DNA of 64,000 bases from Xanthobacteraceae bacterium (GCA_029266425.1 JAQSWY010000002.1:121592-185591); one strand, 5' to 3'. Counted from the stretch's first letter, positions 8,824 to 17,177 are shown. Notes: generated by a model from the sequence alone, not told the origin. Program-made: numbers and translations.

Positions 8824-9711
8824 TCACGCCGCCTCGTCGAAGGTGCTGACCTCCGTTGCCGTCTCGGCGATCAGCTCCTGCAAGGTTGCAAGGCGGCGCT
8901 GCCGGTAGACCGCGGCGAAGGGTATCTGGGCCGGCTCGGGGCGCGTTTCGAGGATCCGCAGGGTGCCCTGCGCAAGCTCTGTGCCATAGCAGCTGGGCGG
9001 AAGCAGGCTGACGCCGACATTGGCGATCGTCAGGGTCGAAAGCACCGTCATGCTGTTGCACAGATCCGGACGCTGCATCGAGCCGCTCTGTTCGAGCCAG
9101 GACGAGACCGTCTGGTAGTGGATCGAATTCTCGCCGAGCGAGAGGACACGCAGCGCGTTGAAGTCGGTGGGGACGAGCGGCCGGTCCGGAAGCTCGAAAT
9201 CCGCGCCCGCCATCCACCGGAACTGCACCGACCCGAGCGGGCGGACCGCCAGCATGGGATCGAACGCCGCCCCTGGAATGAGCGCGATATCGAGTTCGCC
9301 CGAGACCAGGCGCGCGCGCAGCGGCGCGGTCAAGGCGATGTCGAGTTCGAGGCTGATCTTCGGATAGCGCTCGTGCAACGCGGTAGCAAGGCGCGGCAGC
9401 CAGGTCATCGCGACGAGTTCGGCGACGCCGACGCGCACCACGCCGGACAGAGCCTCACGCGGGGCAATCTGCTGGCGGATCTCGGCCTGAAGGTTGAGCG
9501 CTCGCTCGGCAAAGCCGACGAGCTCGCGCCCCTTGGCGGTGATCGTCGCCTTGCGCTGGCTGCGGTCGAACAGCACGACGCCGAGATCGCTCTCCAGCTC
9601 ATGGATCCGTGCCGACACGGTGGATTGCGTAGCATTCAGCTTGTTTGCTGCAGCTGCGAAGCTTCCCAGGCGGACAATCTCAAGAAAAGTCTGAAGCTGC
9701 CGAAAGTTCAT
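8824..9711 (-). CDS. LysR-family regulator of the catabolic cassette
   Basis: 295 residues: N-terminal LysR HTH (MNFRQLQTFLEIVRLGSFAAAA, then NATQSTVSARIHELESDLG) and a substrate-binding effector domain from about 90 on. Transcribed divergently from the MFS gene across a 302-base space, the usual layout for a LysR protein controlling its neighbour. An identical 26-bp element occurs 43 bases upstream of its own start and again before the monooxygenase operon, which makes self-regulation and control of both transcripts likely (inference). The inducer is unknown, probably the cassette's substrate or a CoA-pathway intermediate. Confidence 0.92.
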   Translation of the reverse strand: MNFRQLQTFLEIVRLGSFAAAANKLNATQSTVSARIHELESDLGVVLFDRSQRKATITAKGRELVGFAERALNLQAEIRQQIAPREALSGVVRVGVAELVAMTWLPRLATALHERYPKISLELDIALTAPLRARLVSGELDIALIPGAAFDPMLAVRPLGSVQFRWMAGADFELPDRPLVPTDFNALRVLSLGENSIHYQTVSSWLEQSGSMQRPDLCNSMTVLSTLTIANVGVSLLPPSCYGTELAQGTLRILETRPEPAQIPFAAVYRQRRLATLQELIAETATEVSTFDEAA

Positions 9712-9753
9712 CGCTCTGCAGGACCCGTCTCATCGATTATCCTGCACAGTATC

Positions 9754-9779
9754 GATCGAAAACAATCGTTTTCAATGAA
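9754..9779. promoter_or_regulatory. putative LysR operator, copy 1
   Basis: Dyad GAAAACAATCGTTTTC (six-base arms GAAAAC/GTTTTC, four-base centre) inside a 26-base segment repeated exactly at 11492-11517. It lies 43 bases from the lysR start and 235 bases from the MFS start. It is AT-rich in a GC-rich chromosome and is not a textbook T-N11-A box. The rest of 9712-10013 holds no gene. Confidence 0.7.
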
Positions 9780-10013
9780 AAATTCGAAAGCCTAGGCTTG
9801 AACTCCGACAGGGCGGAAGAGCGCCTCGTCTACACAAAAACAAGACAGAACAGCGTTTCGTCGCACCACGGAACGTAACGCCCGCGGCTTGGGTCGCGGA
9901 CGCTGCGTCATGCCGGTCGCCATCGCCTAAGATGAAGACCGGCCCGATCCGATGTCGGCTGCGCGCAGGGAAATGGAAACGCAGGTCCCAACGGGACGCA
10001 TTGGAGGGAAATT

Positions 10014-11396
10014 ATGGCTTCGCACACCGGAGGGTCGCCGCTCGGCGACGCCGATACCGCACGCCATGCGCGCCGCGCCGTGATCGCCTCGACCGTCGGC
10101 ACCATGATCGAATGGTACGATTTCTATCTCTACGGTCTCGCCGCCGCCCTGGTCTTCGGCAAGCTCTTCTTCCCGTCGCAGGATCCCTATGCGGCGACGC
10201 TGCTGGCCTTCTCCACCTTCTTCCTCGGCTTCGCGGCCCGTCCGATCGGCGCGATCATCTTCGGCCATTTCGGCGACCGCATCGGCCGCAAGGGCACATT
10301 GGTCGCCACCTTGCTGCTGATGGGCGTCAGCACGGTGCTGATCGGCCTCGTGCCGACCTATGAGCAGATCGGCATCTGGGGCGCGGTCGCGCTCACCGTG
10401 TTGCGCATGGTGCAGGGCATCGGCGTCGGCGGCGAATGGGGCGGCGCCATCGCCGTCGCCACCGAATGGTCGAAGTTCAATACGCGCCGCGGGCTTGCGG
10501 CGAGTTGGCCGCAGTTCGGCTCGCCGCTCGGCATGCTGCTCGCCGTGGCGGCGCTGACGATCACCTCCTATGCCGGCTCGCCCGAATGGTTCGAGACGAT
10601 CGGCTGGCGCATCCCGTTCCTGATCAGCGCGCTGTTGATCGCCGTCGGCCTCTATATCCGGCTCGGCGTGCTGGAGACTCCGGTCTTCCAGCAGATCCAG
10701 GAGAAGAACCAGGTTGCGCGCACGCCGGTGCTCGATGCGGTGCGGGGCTATTGGCGGGAGATCGTGCTGACCTGTCTCATCCGCACCGGACAGCAGGCGC
10801 CGTTCGTCCTCTTCACCACCTTCCTGCTCGCCTATGGCACCAAGACGTTGGGGTTCGACAGACCGTTCCTGTTCAATTGCGTGCTGGCCGCGGCAGCGCT
10901 CTCGCTCTTCACCACGCCGTTCTTCGGCTATCTCTCCGACCGCATCGGCCGCAAGCGCATGTATCTGATCGGCGCCTTCACGATGCTGGCGTTCGCCTTC
11001 CCTTATTTCTGGATGCTCGACAGCAAGATTCCGTTCCTGGTCGTGCTGGCGATCCTGCTGTCGCTGCCGATCCACGACATGCAGTACGCTCCGCAGGCAG
11101 CCTTCATCGCCGAGAGCTTCCCACCGAGCGTGCGCTATTCGGGCTCCTCGATCGGCTATCAGCTCGCCTCCATCACGTCCGGAGGGCCGGCACCGATGAT
11201 CGCCGCCTATCTGCTCCACACCTACGGAACCTCGACGGCGATCAGCGCCTATATCGCCTTCATCGCCGCTATCAGCTTCACCTCGGCGCTGTTCCTGCGC
11301 GACCGCTCGCGGGACGACTACGCGACGAACGAGGGATGGGTGCGGGGCGAACGGCCACCCATGGCGACGACCGAAGCAGTGTCTTCCCCCACCTGA
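10014..11396 (+). CDS. MFS transporter, metabolite:H+ symporter (MHS) family
   Basis: Inner-membrane carrier of 460 residues with about 12 membrane segments. The first reads TIVEWYDFYLYG-like here as MIEWYDFYLYGLAAALVFG, the hallmark of the MHS subfamily (shikimate, proline/betaine, alpha-ketoglutarate carriers). Loop 2-3 carries GHFGDRIGRKGTLV and the second half repeats it as GYLSDRIGRKRMYL. A GGAGGG lies ahead of the ATG. A terminator follows directly (11425-11455), so it is a separate transcript from the monooxygenase operon. It probably imports the acidic or zwitterionic substrate of the cassette (inference). Confidence 0.9.
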   Translation: MASHTGGSPLGDADTARHARRAVIASTVGTMIEWYDFYLYGLAAALVFGKLFFPSQDPYAATLLAFSTFFLGFAARPIGAIIFGHFGDRIGRKGTLVATLLLMGVSTVLIGLVPTYEQIGIWGAVALTVLRMVQGIGVGGEWGGAIAVATEWSKFNTRRGLAASWPQFGSPLGMLLAVAALTITSYAGSPEWFETIGWRIPFLISALLIAVGLYIRLGVLETPVFQQIQEKNQVARTPVLDAVRGYWREIVLTCLIRTGQQAPFVLFTTFLLAYGTKTLGFDRPFLFNCVLAAAALSLFTTPFFGYLSDRIGRKRMYLIGAFTMLAFAFPYFWMLDSKIPFLVVLAILLSLPIHDMQYAPQAAFIAESFPPSVRYSGSSIGYQLASITSGGPAPMIAAYLLHTYGTSTAISAYIAFIAAISFTSALFLRDRSRDDYATNEGWVRGERPPMATTEAVSSPT

Positions 11397-11424
11397 CCTC
11401 CTGCTGACCTCCTGCGCGTGGCTG

Positions 11425-11455
11425 GGGCCGGCGCTTCGCCGCCGGCCCGTTTTTT
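11425..11455 (+). terminator. rho-independent terminator after the MFS gene
   Basis: GGGCCGGC and GCCGGCCC form an 8-bp stem followed by G and six T's, 28 bases after the MFS stop codon. Confidence 0.85.
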
Positions 11456-11491
11456 CCGTAAGTCGTTTCATCGAAAATTTCGAAGCGTCTA

Positions 11492-11517
11492 GATCGAAAA
11501 CAATCGTTTTCAATGAA
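11492..11517. promoter_or_regulatory. putative LysR operator, copy 2
   Basis: Exact 26-base repeat of the element at 9754-9779, containing GAAAACAATCGTTTTC. It lies 95 bases upstream of the monooxygenase start and after the MFS terminator. A second small palindrome, TCGAAAATTTCGA, sits at 11471-11483 just before it. Together they mark an independent regulated promoter for the four-gene operon. Confidence 0.7.
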
Positions 11518-11612
11518 GACAATCGAGCGCTAGCGTCAGAGCGCCAGAGTGCTGGCCGACGCAGCCGACACGAGACCAGCGCCGTGCAATGGCGCGAAGG
11601 GAGTGAATGCAC

Positions 11613-12779
11613 ATGTTGGAGCGCGTTTCAGGGATGGAAACCGAAATTTCCCCGCTCGAGGCCGCCAAGCGCAACCCGCTCATGCTCGGCCTGTTCCTTC
11701 CGATCCAGTCGGGCGCGTGGAGCCCGTCGACGGCCCCGCGCGAGACCTCCTGGACGTTCGACTACAACGCCCGCTGCACCGTGATGGCCGAGCGGCTCGG
11801 CTTCGACCTGGTGTTCGGCCTCGCCCAATGGATGGGCAAGGGCGGCTATGGCGGCGAGATGAAGTTCCGCGAGATGGCGACCGACCCGCTGCTGGTCACG
11901 GCCGGCCTCGCCGCCCTGACGAAGCGCATCCTCCTCGTCTCGACCGTGCACATTCTCTATGGCTGGCACCCGCTCCACCTCGCCAAGTTCGGCGCCACGA
12001 TCTCCGAGATGAGCGGCGGGCGGTGGGGCCTCAACATGGTCACCGGCTACAAGAAGAGCGAGTTCGAGATGTTCGGGCTCGAGCAGATCGAGCACGACCA
12101 TCGCTACGTCATGGCCGACGAATTCGTGACCATGATGGAGCGGCTGTGGTCGGAGGACGAGAATCTCTCGATCGACGGCGGCTTCTGGAAGATGAAGGAC
12201 GGCTTCGTCGCGCCGAAGCCGGCTGGCGGCCGGTGCATCCTGGTCAACGCCTCCTCATCGGGCGCGGGTCTCGCCTATGCGGTCCGGCACTCCGACCTAA
12301 TCTTCGTGACCAGCCCGGCCGGCGCCAATCTCGACCGGGCCTGCGAGACGCTGCCGCCTCACAATGCGCGGATCAAGGCGGCGGCGCGGGAGATCGGCCG
12401 CGACATCCGCACCTTGATCAATCCGCACGTCATCTGCCGCGACACCGAGGCCGAGGCCTGGGCCCAATATAACGCAATCCTCGAGCACCAGGACCCTGTC
12501 GCGGCGCAGAATTTCTACGCGACCTTCGCGGGCGGCGACCAGGCCTCCTGGAAGGCCGCGACCCGGGAGCAATGGACCATCGGCGGCAATGTCCACATCG
12601 TCGGCACGCCGGAGCAGGTCGTCGACGGCTTCCGCCGGCTGAAGGCCGCCGGCTGCGACGGCGTGCAGGTGAATTTCTACGACTTCCTGCCCGACCTGAA
12701 ATTCTTCGGCGAGCGCGTGCTGCCGCTGATGCGGGAGGCAGGGCTTCGCCTCGATGCGCCGCTCGCCGCGGCGGCCTGA
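11613..12779 (+). CDS. LLM-class flavin-dependent monooxygenase (RutA/SfnG-like)
   Basis: 388-residue luciferase-like TIM-barrel monooxygenase that should use reduced FMN supplied by the next gene. The layout resembles pyrimidine oxygenase RutA and dimethylsulfone monooxygenase SfnG: LGLFLPIQSGAWS at the first strand, ERLGFDLVFGLAQWMGKGG, AALTKRILLVSTVHIL, and ISGGRxGxNxVTG-like SGGRWGLNMVTGYKKSEFEMFG; family members recalled carry VTGW where this has VTGY. The start at 11613 is preferred over 11607 because AAGGGAG (597-603 of that kb) then has normal spacing. First gene of a four-gene operon. Substrate is unknown; candidates are amides, sulfones or ketones, and this is inference. Confidence 0.85.
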   Translation: MLERVSGMETEISPLEAAKRNPLMLGLFLPIQSGAWSPSTAPRETSWTFDYNARCTVMAERLGFDLVFGLAQWMGKGGYGGEMKFREMATDPLLVTAGLAALTKRILLVSTVHILYGWHPLHLAKFGATISEMSGGRWGLNMVTGYKKSEFEMFGLEQIEHDHRYVMADEFVTMMERLWSEDENLSIDGGFWKMKDGFVAPKPAGGRCILVNASSSGAGLAYAVRHSDLIFVTSPAGANLDRACETLPPHNARIKAAAREIGRDIRTLINPHVICRDTEAEAWAQYNAILEHQDPVAAQNFYATFAGGDQASWKAATREQWTIGGNVHIVGTPEQVVDGFRRLKAAGCDGVQVNFYDFLPDLKFFGERVLPLMREAGLRLDAPLAAAA

Positions 12780-12812
12780 ACCAATTCGCCAGTTTTCCGG
12801 AGGCCATCCTCG

Positions 12813-13331
12813 ATGACTGTTCCCGCTTCCCCTGTCCCCGCCGCGATCTCGCCCACCGAGCTGCGCGGCTTTGCCGGGCATTTCGCGACCGGCGTCGCCG
12901 TGGTGACGACGCTTCACCCGGGCGGCGAGCCGTGCGGCGTCACGATCAATGCCGTGACCTCGCTCTCCCTCGATCCGCCGCTCTTCCTGATCTGCCTCGA
13001 TCACAAGTCGAAGACACTGGACGCGCTGCAGCGCAGCGGCCATTTCGGCCTGCATTTCCTCTCCCGGGAGCAGACCGAGATATCACGGGTCTTTGCCTCC
13101 AAGCAGGACCGGAAATTCGAGAATATTGGCCACCGTCCCGGCCGGCGCGGCAGCCCCCTGATCGAGGGCGTGGTTGCCGCGGCCGAGTGCCGGGTCCGGG
13201 AACTGTGCCCGGGCGGCGACCACACCATCATCATCGGCGAGGTCGAGCAGATCCATGTCCATGGCGGCGAGCCGCTGCTCTATCACCGCGGCGCCTATGC
13301 CGCGCTCGAAGGCGAAAGGATGGTCGCGTGA
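12813..13331 (+). CDS. NAD(P)H:flavin oxidoreductase (flavin reductase-like domain)
   Basis: 172 residues with the flavin reductase-like split-barrel fold: GHFATGVAVVTT, GVTINAVTSLSLDPPLFLICL, HFGLHFLS, and the C-terminal GGEPLLYHRGAYAAL. Such reductases supply FMNH2 to a partner monooxygenase, and the partner is the preceding gene (33-base gap, GGAGG before the ATG). Its last codon overlaps the GTG start of the CoA-transferase (GTGA), so translation is coupled. Confidence 0.9.
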   Translation: MTVPASPVPAAISPTELRGFAGHFATGVAVVTTLHPGGEPCGVTINAVTSLSLDPPLFLICLDHKSKTLDALQRSGHFGLHFLSREQTEISRVFASKQDRKFENIGHRPGRRGSPLIEGVVAAAECRVRELCPGGDHTIIIGEVEQIHVHGGEPLLYHRGAYAALEGERMVA

Positions 13332-14533
13332 ATTCTCCGCACACAGCCTCGCTGAAGCCCCTGGCGGGCCTCCGCGTCCTCGAATTCGCGCAGATCGCCG
13401 CGGGCCCCTTCACCGGCAGCCTGTTCGCCGATCTCGGTGCCGACGTGGTCAAGGTCGAGCGTCCCGACGGCGGGGACGGCATGCGGGGATGGCCGCCACT
13501 ACACGTGGGCAGCGACGGGCCGGAGGACGTCTTCAGCGGCAACTTCACCTCGCTCAACCGGAACAAGCGCTCGGTCGCGCTCGATATCAAGGACAAGGCC
13601 GATCTCGCGCGCCTCTATGCGCTGGTCGAGGGTGCCGACATCTTCATCGAGAATTTCCGCCCCGGTGCGCTGATCCGCTCGGGCCTCGGCTATGACCAGC
13701 TCAAGGCCCACAATCCGCATCTGATCTATTGCTCGATCACCGGCTACGGCCAGAGCGGTCCCTACGCGCAGAAGGGCGCCTTCGACGTCACGGTCCAGGC
13801 GATGAGCGGGGTGATGAGCGTGACCGGCGAGCCGGATCGGCCGCCGGTGAAATGCGGCGTGCCGGTCGGTGACTTCGTGACCGGGCTCTATGCGGCGTTC
13901 GTCATCCTCGCGGCGGTCATGCGGGCGCGCGAAACCGGCAAGGGCGCCCATATCGACTGCTCGATCCTCGGGGCGCTGCTCGGCATTTCCGCGCTGCAGA
14001 CGAGCGAGTATTTCGGCACCGGCAAGGTGCCGCGGCGGCTAGGCTCGGCGCATCCGCGCAACGCGCCCTATGCCGGCTTCGACGCATCCGACAAGCCGTT
14101 CACCATCGCCGCCGGGAACGACAAGCTGTGGCGCGACACCTGCGCCATCGTCGGACGGCCGGACCTGCCGGACGATCCGCGCTTTGCGACCCAGTCGCTA
14201 CGCGCAAGGAACCAGGACGAGCTCGCCGCCCTGTTGCAGCCGATCTTCAGGACGCGAACGGCAGCGGAATGGCTGGCCGAGCTCGATGCCAAGGGCGTGC
14301 CGTGCGCGCCGATCAACGACTTCGCCGATATCCTCGCCGACCCGCATGTACGCGACATGGGCTGGGTCCAGCCGATGACGATGCCGAACGGCGCAACGGC
14401 GGAGACGGTCGGCTTTCCCGTCGGCATCTCCGACTACACTTTCGAGATCACCCGCCAGCCGCCGCAGCTCGGCGAGCACAATGAAGAGGTCTTCAGGGAA
14501 TGGACGCCACGCCCTATCGCGAAGGCACTTTGA
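13328..14533 (+). CDS. Class III (CaiB/BaiF-type) CoA-transferase
   Basis: 401-residue family III CoA-transferase: LAGLRVLEFAQIAAGPFTG near the N-terminus, ADLGADVVKVERPDGGD, NRNKRSVALDIK, IENFRPGAL, IYCSITGYGQSGPY, and Asp182 in PVGDFVTGLY, likely the residue that forms the aspartyl-CoA intermediate. It would move CoA from a donor such as succinyl-CoA to a carboxylate, presumably the product of the monooxygenase. The GTG start overlaps the reductase stop by four bases. Its 3' end overlaps the crotonase gene by 34 bases. Confidence 0.92.
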   Translation: MNSPHTASLKPLAGLRVLEFAQIAAGPFTGSLFADLGADVVKVERPDGGDGMRGWPPLHVGSDGPEDVFSGNFTSLNRNKRSVALDIKDKADLARLYALVEGADIFIENFRPGALIRSGLGYDQLKAHNPHLIYCSITGYGQSGPYAQKGAFDVTVQAMSGVMSVTGEPDRPPVKCGVPVGDFVTGLYAAFVILAAVMRARETGKGAHIDCSILGALLGISALQTSEYFGTGKVPRRLGSAHPRNAPYAGFDASDKPFTIAAGNDKLWRDTCAIVGRPDLPDDPRFATQSLRARNQDELAALLQPIFRTRTAAEWLAELDAKGVPCAPINDFADILADPHVRDMGWVQPMTMPNGATAETVGFPVGISDYTFEITRQPPQLGEHNEEVFREWTPRPIAKAL

Positions 14534-15255
14534 AACTCGGCTCGGCCGCAGACGGCGCCATCCGAACCCTCACGCTCACGCGGGAAGAGAAGGCGAACGC
14601 GCTCGACGCAGCCAGCGTGGACGCACTGAGCACGGCGCTCGACAGCGCAATCCGGGACGGACGGGCCGTGGCCTTCGGCGGCCAAGGCCGAGCCTTCTCC
14701 GGGGGTTTCGACTTCACCGGGATCGAGGAGCAGAGCGAAGGCGATCTGCTCCTGCGCTTCGTCCGCATCGAGGCGTTGCTGCAGGCGGTGGCCTCGGCCC
14801 CCGTGGCGACCTTCGCCCTGGTGGGCGGCGCGGCGTTCGGCGCCGGCGCGGACCTTGCTGCGGCATGCAGCTACCGCATCGGCTCGCCGGAGGCGAAGTT
14901 CCGCTTTCCCGGCTTCCGCTTCGGCGTCGCGCTCGGCACCCGACGCCTGGCGCACACCGTCGGCACCGACATGGCCCGATCGATCCTGCTCGAAAACACG
15001 ACCATAGATGCCGAGCAGGCGCTGAAGATCGGGCTCTTGAACCGGATCGTCGATCGCGCCGAGCTGCTGTCGACCGCCGAGAGCGTGCTGGCGTCGCACC
15101 GCGGCCTTGCGCCCGCGGCGAGCGCCCGCATCCTCCGGCTCACCGCTCCGGACACCGGAGACGCCGACATGGCCGAACTGGCGCGATCGCTGGCGACGCC
15201 GGGCTTGCACGAGCGGATCGCCGCCTACCGCGGTGGGCCTCGCAAGAGCAGTTGA
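14500..15255 (+). CDS. Divergent enoyl-CoA hydratase/isomerase-family protein
   Basis: 251 residues of crotonase fold: LTREEKANALDAASVDAL, the first oxyanion region AFSGGFDF (66-72) and the second GGAAFGAGADLAAAC (109-123). The two acid-base glutamates of classical hydratases seem absent: the first position is Asp118 and the second, in the segment AKFRFPGFRFG, appears to be Gly138. The oxyanion hole is kept, so it may be an isomerase, hydrolase, decarboxylase or C-C cleaving member rather than a hydratase. Last gene of the cassette operon and convergent with rimI, with only three bases between the stops. Confidence 0.8.
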   Translation: MDATPYREGTLKLGSAADGAIRTLTLTREEKANALDAASVDALSTALDSAIRDGRAVAFGGQGRAFSGGFDFTGIEEQSEGDLLLRFVRIEALLQAVASAPVATFALVGGAAFGAGADLAAACSYRIGSPEAKFRFPGFRFGVALGTRRLAHTVGTDMARSILLENTTIDAEQALKIGLLNRIVDRAELLSTAESVLASHRGLAPAASARILRLTAPDTGDADMAELARSLATPGLHERIAAYRGGPRKSS

Positions 15256-15258
15256 CGT

Positions 15259-15750
15259 CTAAGCGATGTCCCGGCGCATCACGAGGGCCGTCGCCGGCGC
15301 GCCAGAGGCGGTGCGGTAATAGCCGGCACGGCGGCCGACCTCGGCGAAGCCGTTGCGCTCATAGAGCCGGCGGGCCGGCGCATTGGCTTCCTCGACCTCG
15401 AGGAACACCGTAGTGAACCCCTCCGCGGCGAGTTGGCCAAGCTGGCGCTCCAGCAGCCGCCGGGCGAGGCCGCGGCCGCGCCGGCGCGGCACCACGGCGA
15501 CGGAGAGGATCTCAGTCTCCGGCTTTACCCCGCGCACCAATATGAAGCCGAGCGCGGCGCCACCGGTGCCGTCCACTGCCACCAACGCCCGGCTCAGCCG
15601 GTCGGCCAGCAGACGCTCGAACTCGTCGGCGTCCCAGGCGATGCGGAACGCCGAGGCGTGCACGGCGGCGAGCGCCGCGGCGTCGGCGGTCGTCGCCGTC
15701 CGCAGCACCGGCTCCCGGGCACCGAACCATTGCGAGATGGGGAATTTCAT
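15259..15750 (-). CDS. rimI: GNAT N-acetyltransferase, RimI-like
   Basis: 163-residue GNAT domain protein: EILSVAVVPRRRGRGLARRLLERQL is the acetyl-CoA binding segment, followed by FLEVEEANAPARRLYERNGF typical of RimI (ribosomal protein S18 alanine acetylation). ATG at 15750 overlaps the tsaB stop by four bases, as in most Rhizobiales. The usual next gene fur is displaced 6.6 kb downstream by the catabolic cassette. Confidence 0.9.
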   Translation of the reverse strand: MKFPISQWFGAREPVLRTATTADAAALAAVHASAFRIAWDADEFERLLADRLSRALVAVDGTGGAALGFILVRGVKPETEILSVAVVPRRRGRGLARRLLERQLGQLAAEGFTTVFLEVEEANAPARRLYERNGFAEVGRRAGYYRTASGAPATALVMRRDIA

Positions 15751-16430
15751 CGCCGGGCGATGCGCGCGCCATCCTGCGGGCGGGCGTCGGGGCCGCGCAG
15801 ATAGAGCGGGCGCGGCTTGGAGCGGGCGGGATCGGCGACCGAGGCGAGCCGCGCCAGCCAGATTGCGTCCGGGGTCGCCGCAGCATCGACCAGCAGCGGC
15901 GCCGGTTCGCCCGCCGGCCAGCTCTCCGCCAGCAGCGCGGCGCCCGATCCGGCGATCCGGACCGGCCCGATCGCCACCGCTCGGGCCGCCTCCTTGATGC
16001 CAACGGCGCGGGCGCTGATCAGCACCCGCCCGCCGGCGCCGAACATCTGGATGTAGAGATTGCCATGCCGCGCATCGATGGCGGAGACCGCCGGCACCGC
16101 ATCGTCGCTGCCGAGCAGCGGCGCGGCGAGCGTCGCCAGCGTCGAGATGCCGATCACCGGCCGCCCTGTGGCGAGGCCGAAGCCGCGTGCGGCGGAAAGC
16201 CCGACCCTGAGGCCGGTGAAGCTGCCCGGACCCACGGTGACAGCGAAGGCGCTGATGTCGGCGAATTCCTTGCCCGCCTGGAGCATCAGCCGCTGCACCA
16301 TCGGCACCAGCGCTTCGGCATGGCCGCGCGCCATCGGCAGGCGCTCGGCGGCAAGCGTCTCGTCGGTCGCGACATCGTGCAATGCCGCGGAACAGGCTTC
16401 GAGCGCCGTATCTATGGCGAGAATCAACAT
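15747..16430 (-). CDS. tsaB: tRNA threonylcarbamoyladenosine biosynthesis protein TsaB
   Basis: Partner of TsaD in making t6A at position 37 of ANN-decoding tRNAs. 227 residues from MLILAIDTALEACSAAL; the family motif GHAEALVPMV and VGPGSFTGLRVGLSAARG are intact. An ATG ten codons upstream is in frame but the chosen start matches the family N-terminus. Coupled to rimI through a four-base overlap. Confidence 0.93.
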   Translation of the reverse strand: MLILAIDTALEACSAALHDVATDETLAAERLPMARGHAEALVPMVQRLMLQAGKEFADISAFAVTVGPGSFTGLRVGLSAARGFGLATGRPVIGISTLATLAAPLLGSDDAVPAVSAIDARHGNLYIQMFGAGGRVLISARAVGIKEAARAVAIGPVRIAGSGAALLAESWPAGEPAPLLVDAAATPDAIWLARLASVADPARSKPRPLYLRGPDARPQDGARIARR

Positions 16431-16520
16431 GCGAACGAACGTCCTCCCCCGATCCACCATGCAACGGATCGGGCGGGCGGAGAAGCCGCCGGCGAACGGT
16501 AGGTCAGGCCGCTTGAGGCG

Positions 16521-17075
16521 TCAGACCGGCCGTACCTCGGTGACGTCCGGCACGAAATGGCGGAGCAGGTTCTCGATACCGTTCTTCAAGGTCGCGGTCG
16601 AGGACGGACAGCCCGAGCACGAGCCCTTCATGGCGAGATACACCACCCCGTCCTTGTAGCCGCGGAAGGTGATGTCGCCGCCGTCATTCGCCACCGCCGG
16701 GCGGACCCGGGTGTCGATCAGCTCGCGGATGGTATCGACCAGCCCCGCATCCTTGGCCTCGAAGAAGGCATCGTCCTCGACCTCTTTATGCGCCTCGCCG
16801 AGCACAGCGTGGCCGGAGACGAAGTGCTCCATGATGGCGCCGAGAATGGCCGGCTTCAGGTGCGGCCACTCCCCCGCGCCCTTGGTCACGGTCACGAAGT
16901 CCGAGCCGAAGAACACGCCGGTGACGCCGGGGATCTCGAACAGCCGCACTGCCAGCGGCGAATTGCCGGCTTCCTCGGCATTGCGCGCCTCGAAGGTGCC
17001 ATTGCCCAGCACGGTGCGCCCCGGCAGGAATTTCAGCGTGGCGGGATTCGGGGTGGCTTCGGTCTGGATGAACAT
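16521..17075 (-). CDS. NifU-like iron-sulfur scaffold protein (NfuA-type)
   Basis: 184 residues: an N-terminal Nfu domain (MFIQTEATPNPATLKFLPG...) and a C-terminal NifU domain with the cluster-binding pair Cys153-x-x-Cys156 in GSCSGCPSS. It carries and delivers Fe-S clusters to client proteins. GGAAGGAG precedes the ATG. It is a standard member of this conserved block, upstream of tsaB. Confidence 0.92.
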   Translation of the reverse strand: MFIQTEATPNPATLKFLPGRTVLGNGTFEARNAEEAGNSPLAVRLFEIPGVTGVFFGSDFVTVTKGAGEWPHLKPAILGAIMEHFVSGHAVLGEAHKEVEDDAFFEAKDAGLVDTIRELIDTRVRPAVANDGGDITFRGYKDGVVYLAMKGSCSGCPSSTATLKNGIENLLRHFVPDVTEVRPV

Positions 17076-17177
17076 CTTGGGTCTTTCTCCTTCCGGCCGG
17101 GGGTCAAGGCCCCGGTGGCATGGTTTGCACGTTAGATAAGCTCCAGCGGGGCTCTAGGGAAGTGGCGGCTTGCCGCT

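Noticed and set aside
12572..13327. An open frame running upstream of the CoA-transferase for 250 codons
   Set aside because: It overlaps the monooxygenase and flavin reductase in another frame, has low-complexity Arg/Pro composition, and family similarity begins only at the GTG at 13328.
8630..15258. Mobile element or genomic island boundaries for the cassette
   Set aside because: No integrase, transposase, tRNA end, or flanking direct repeat could be found, so insertion by a defined element is not claimed.
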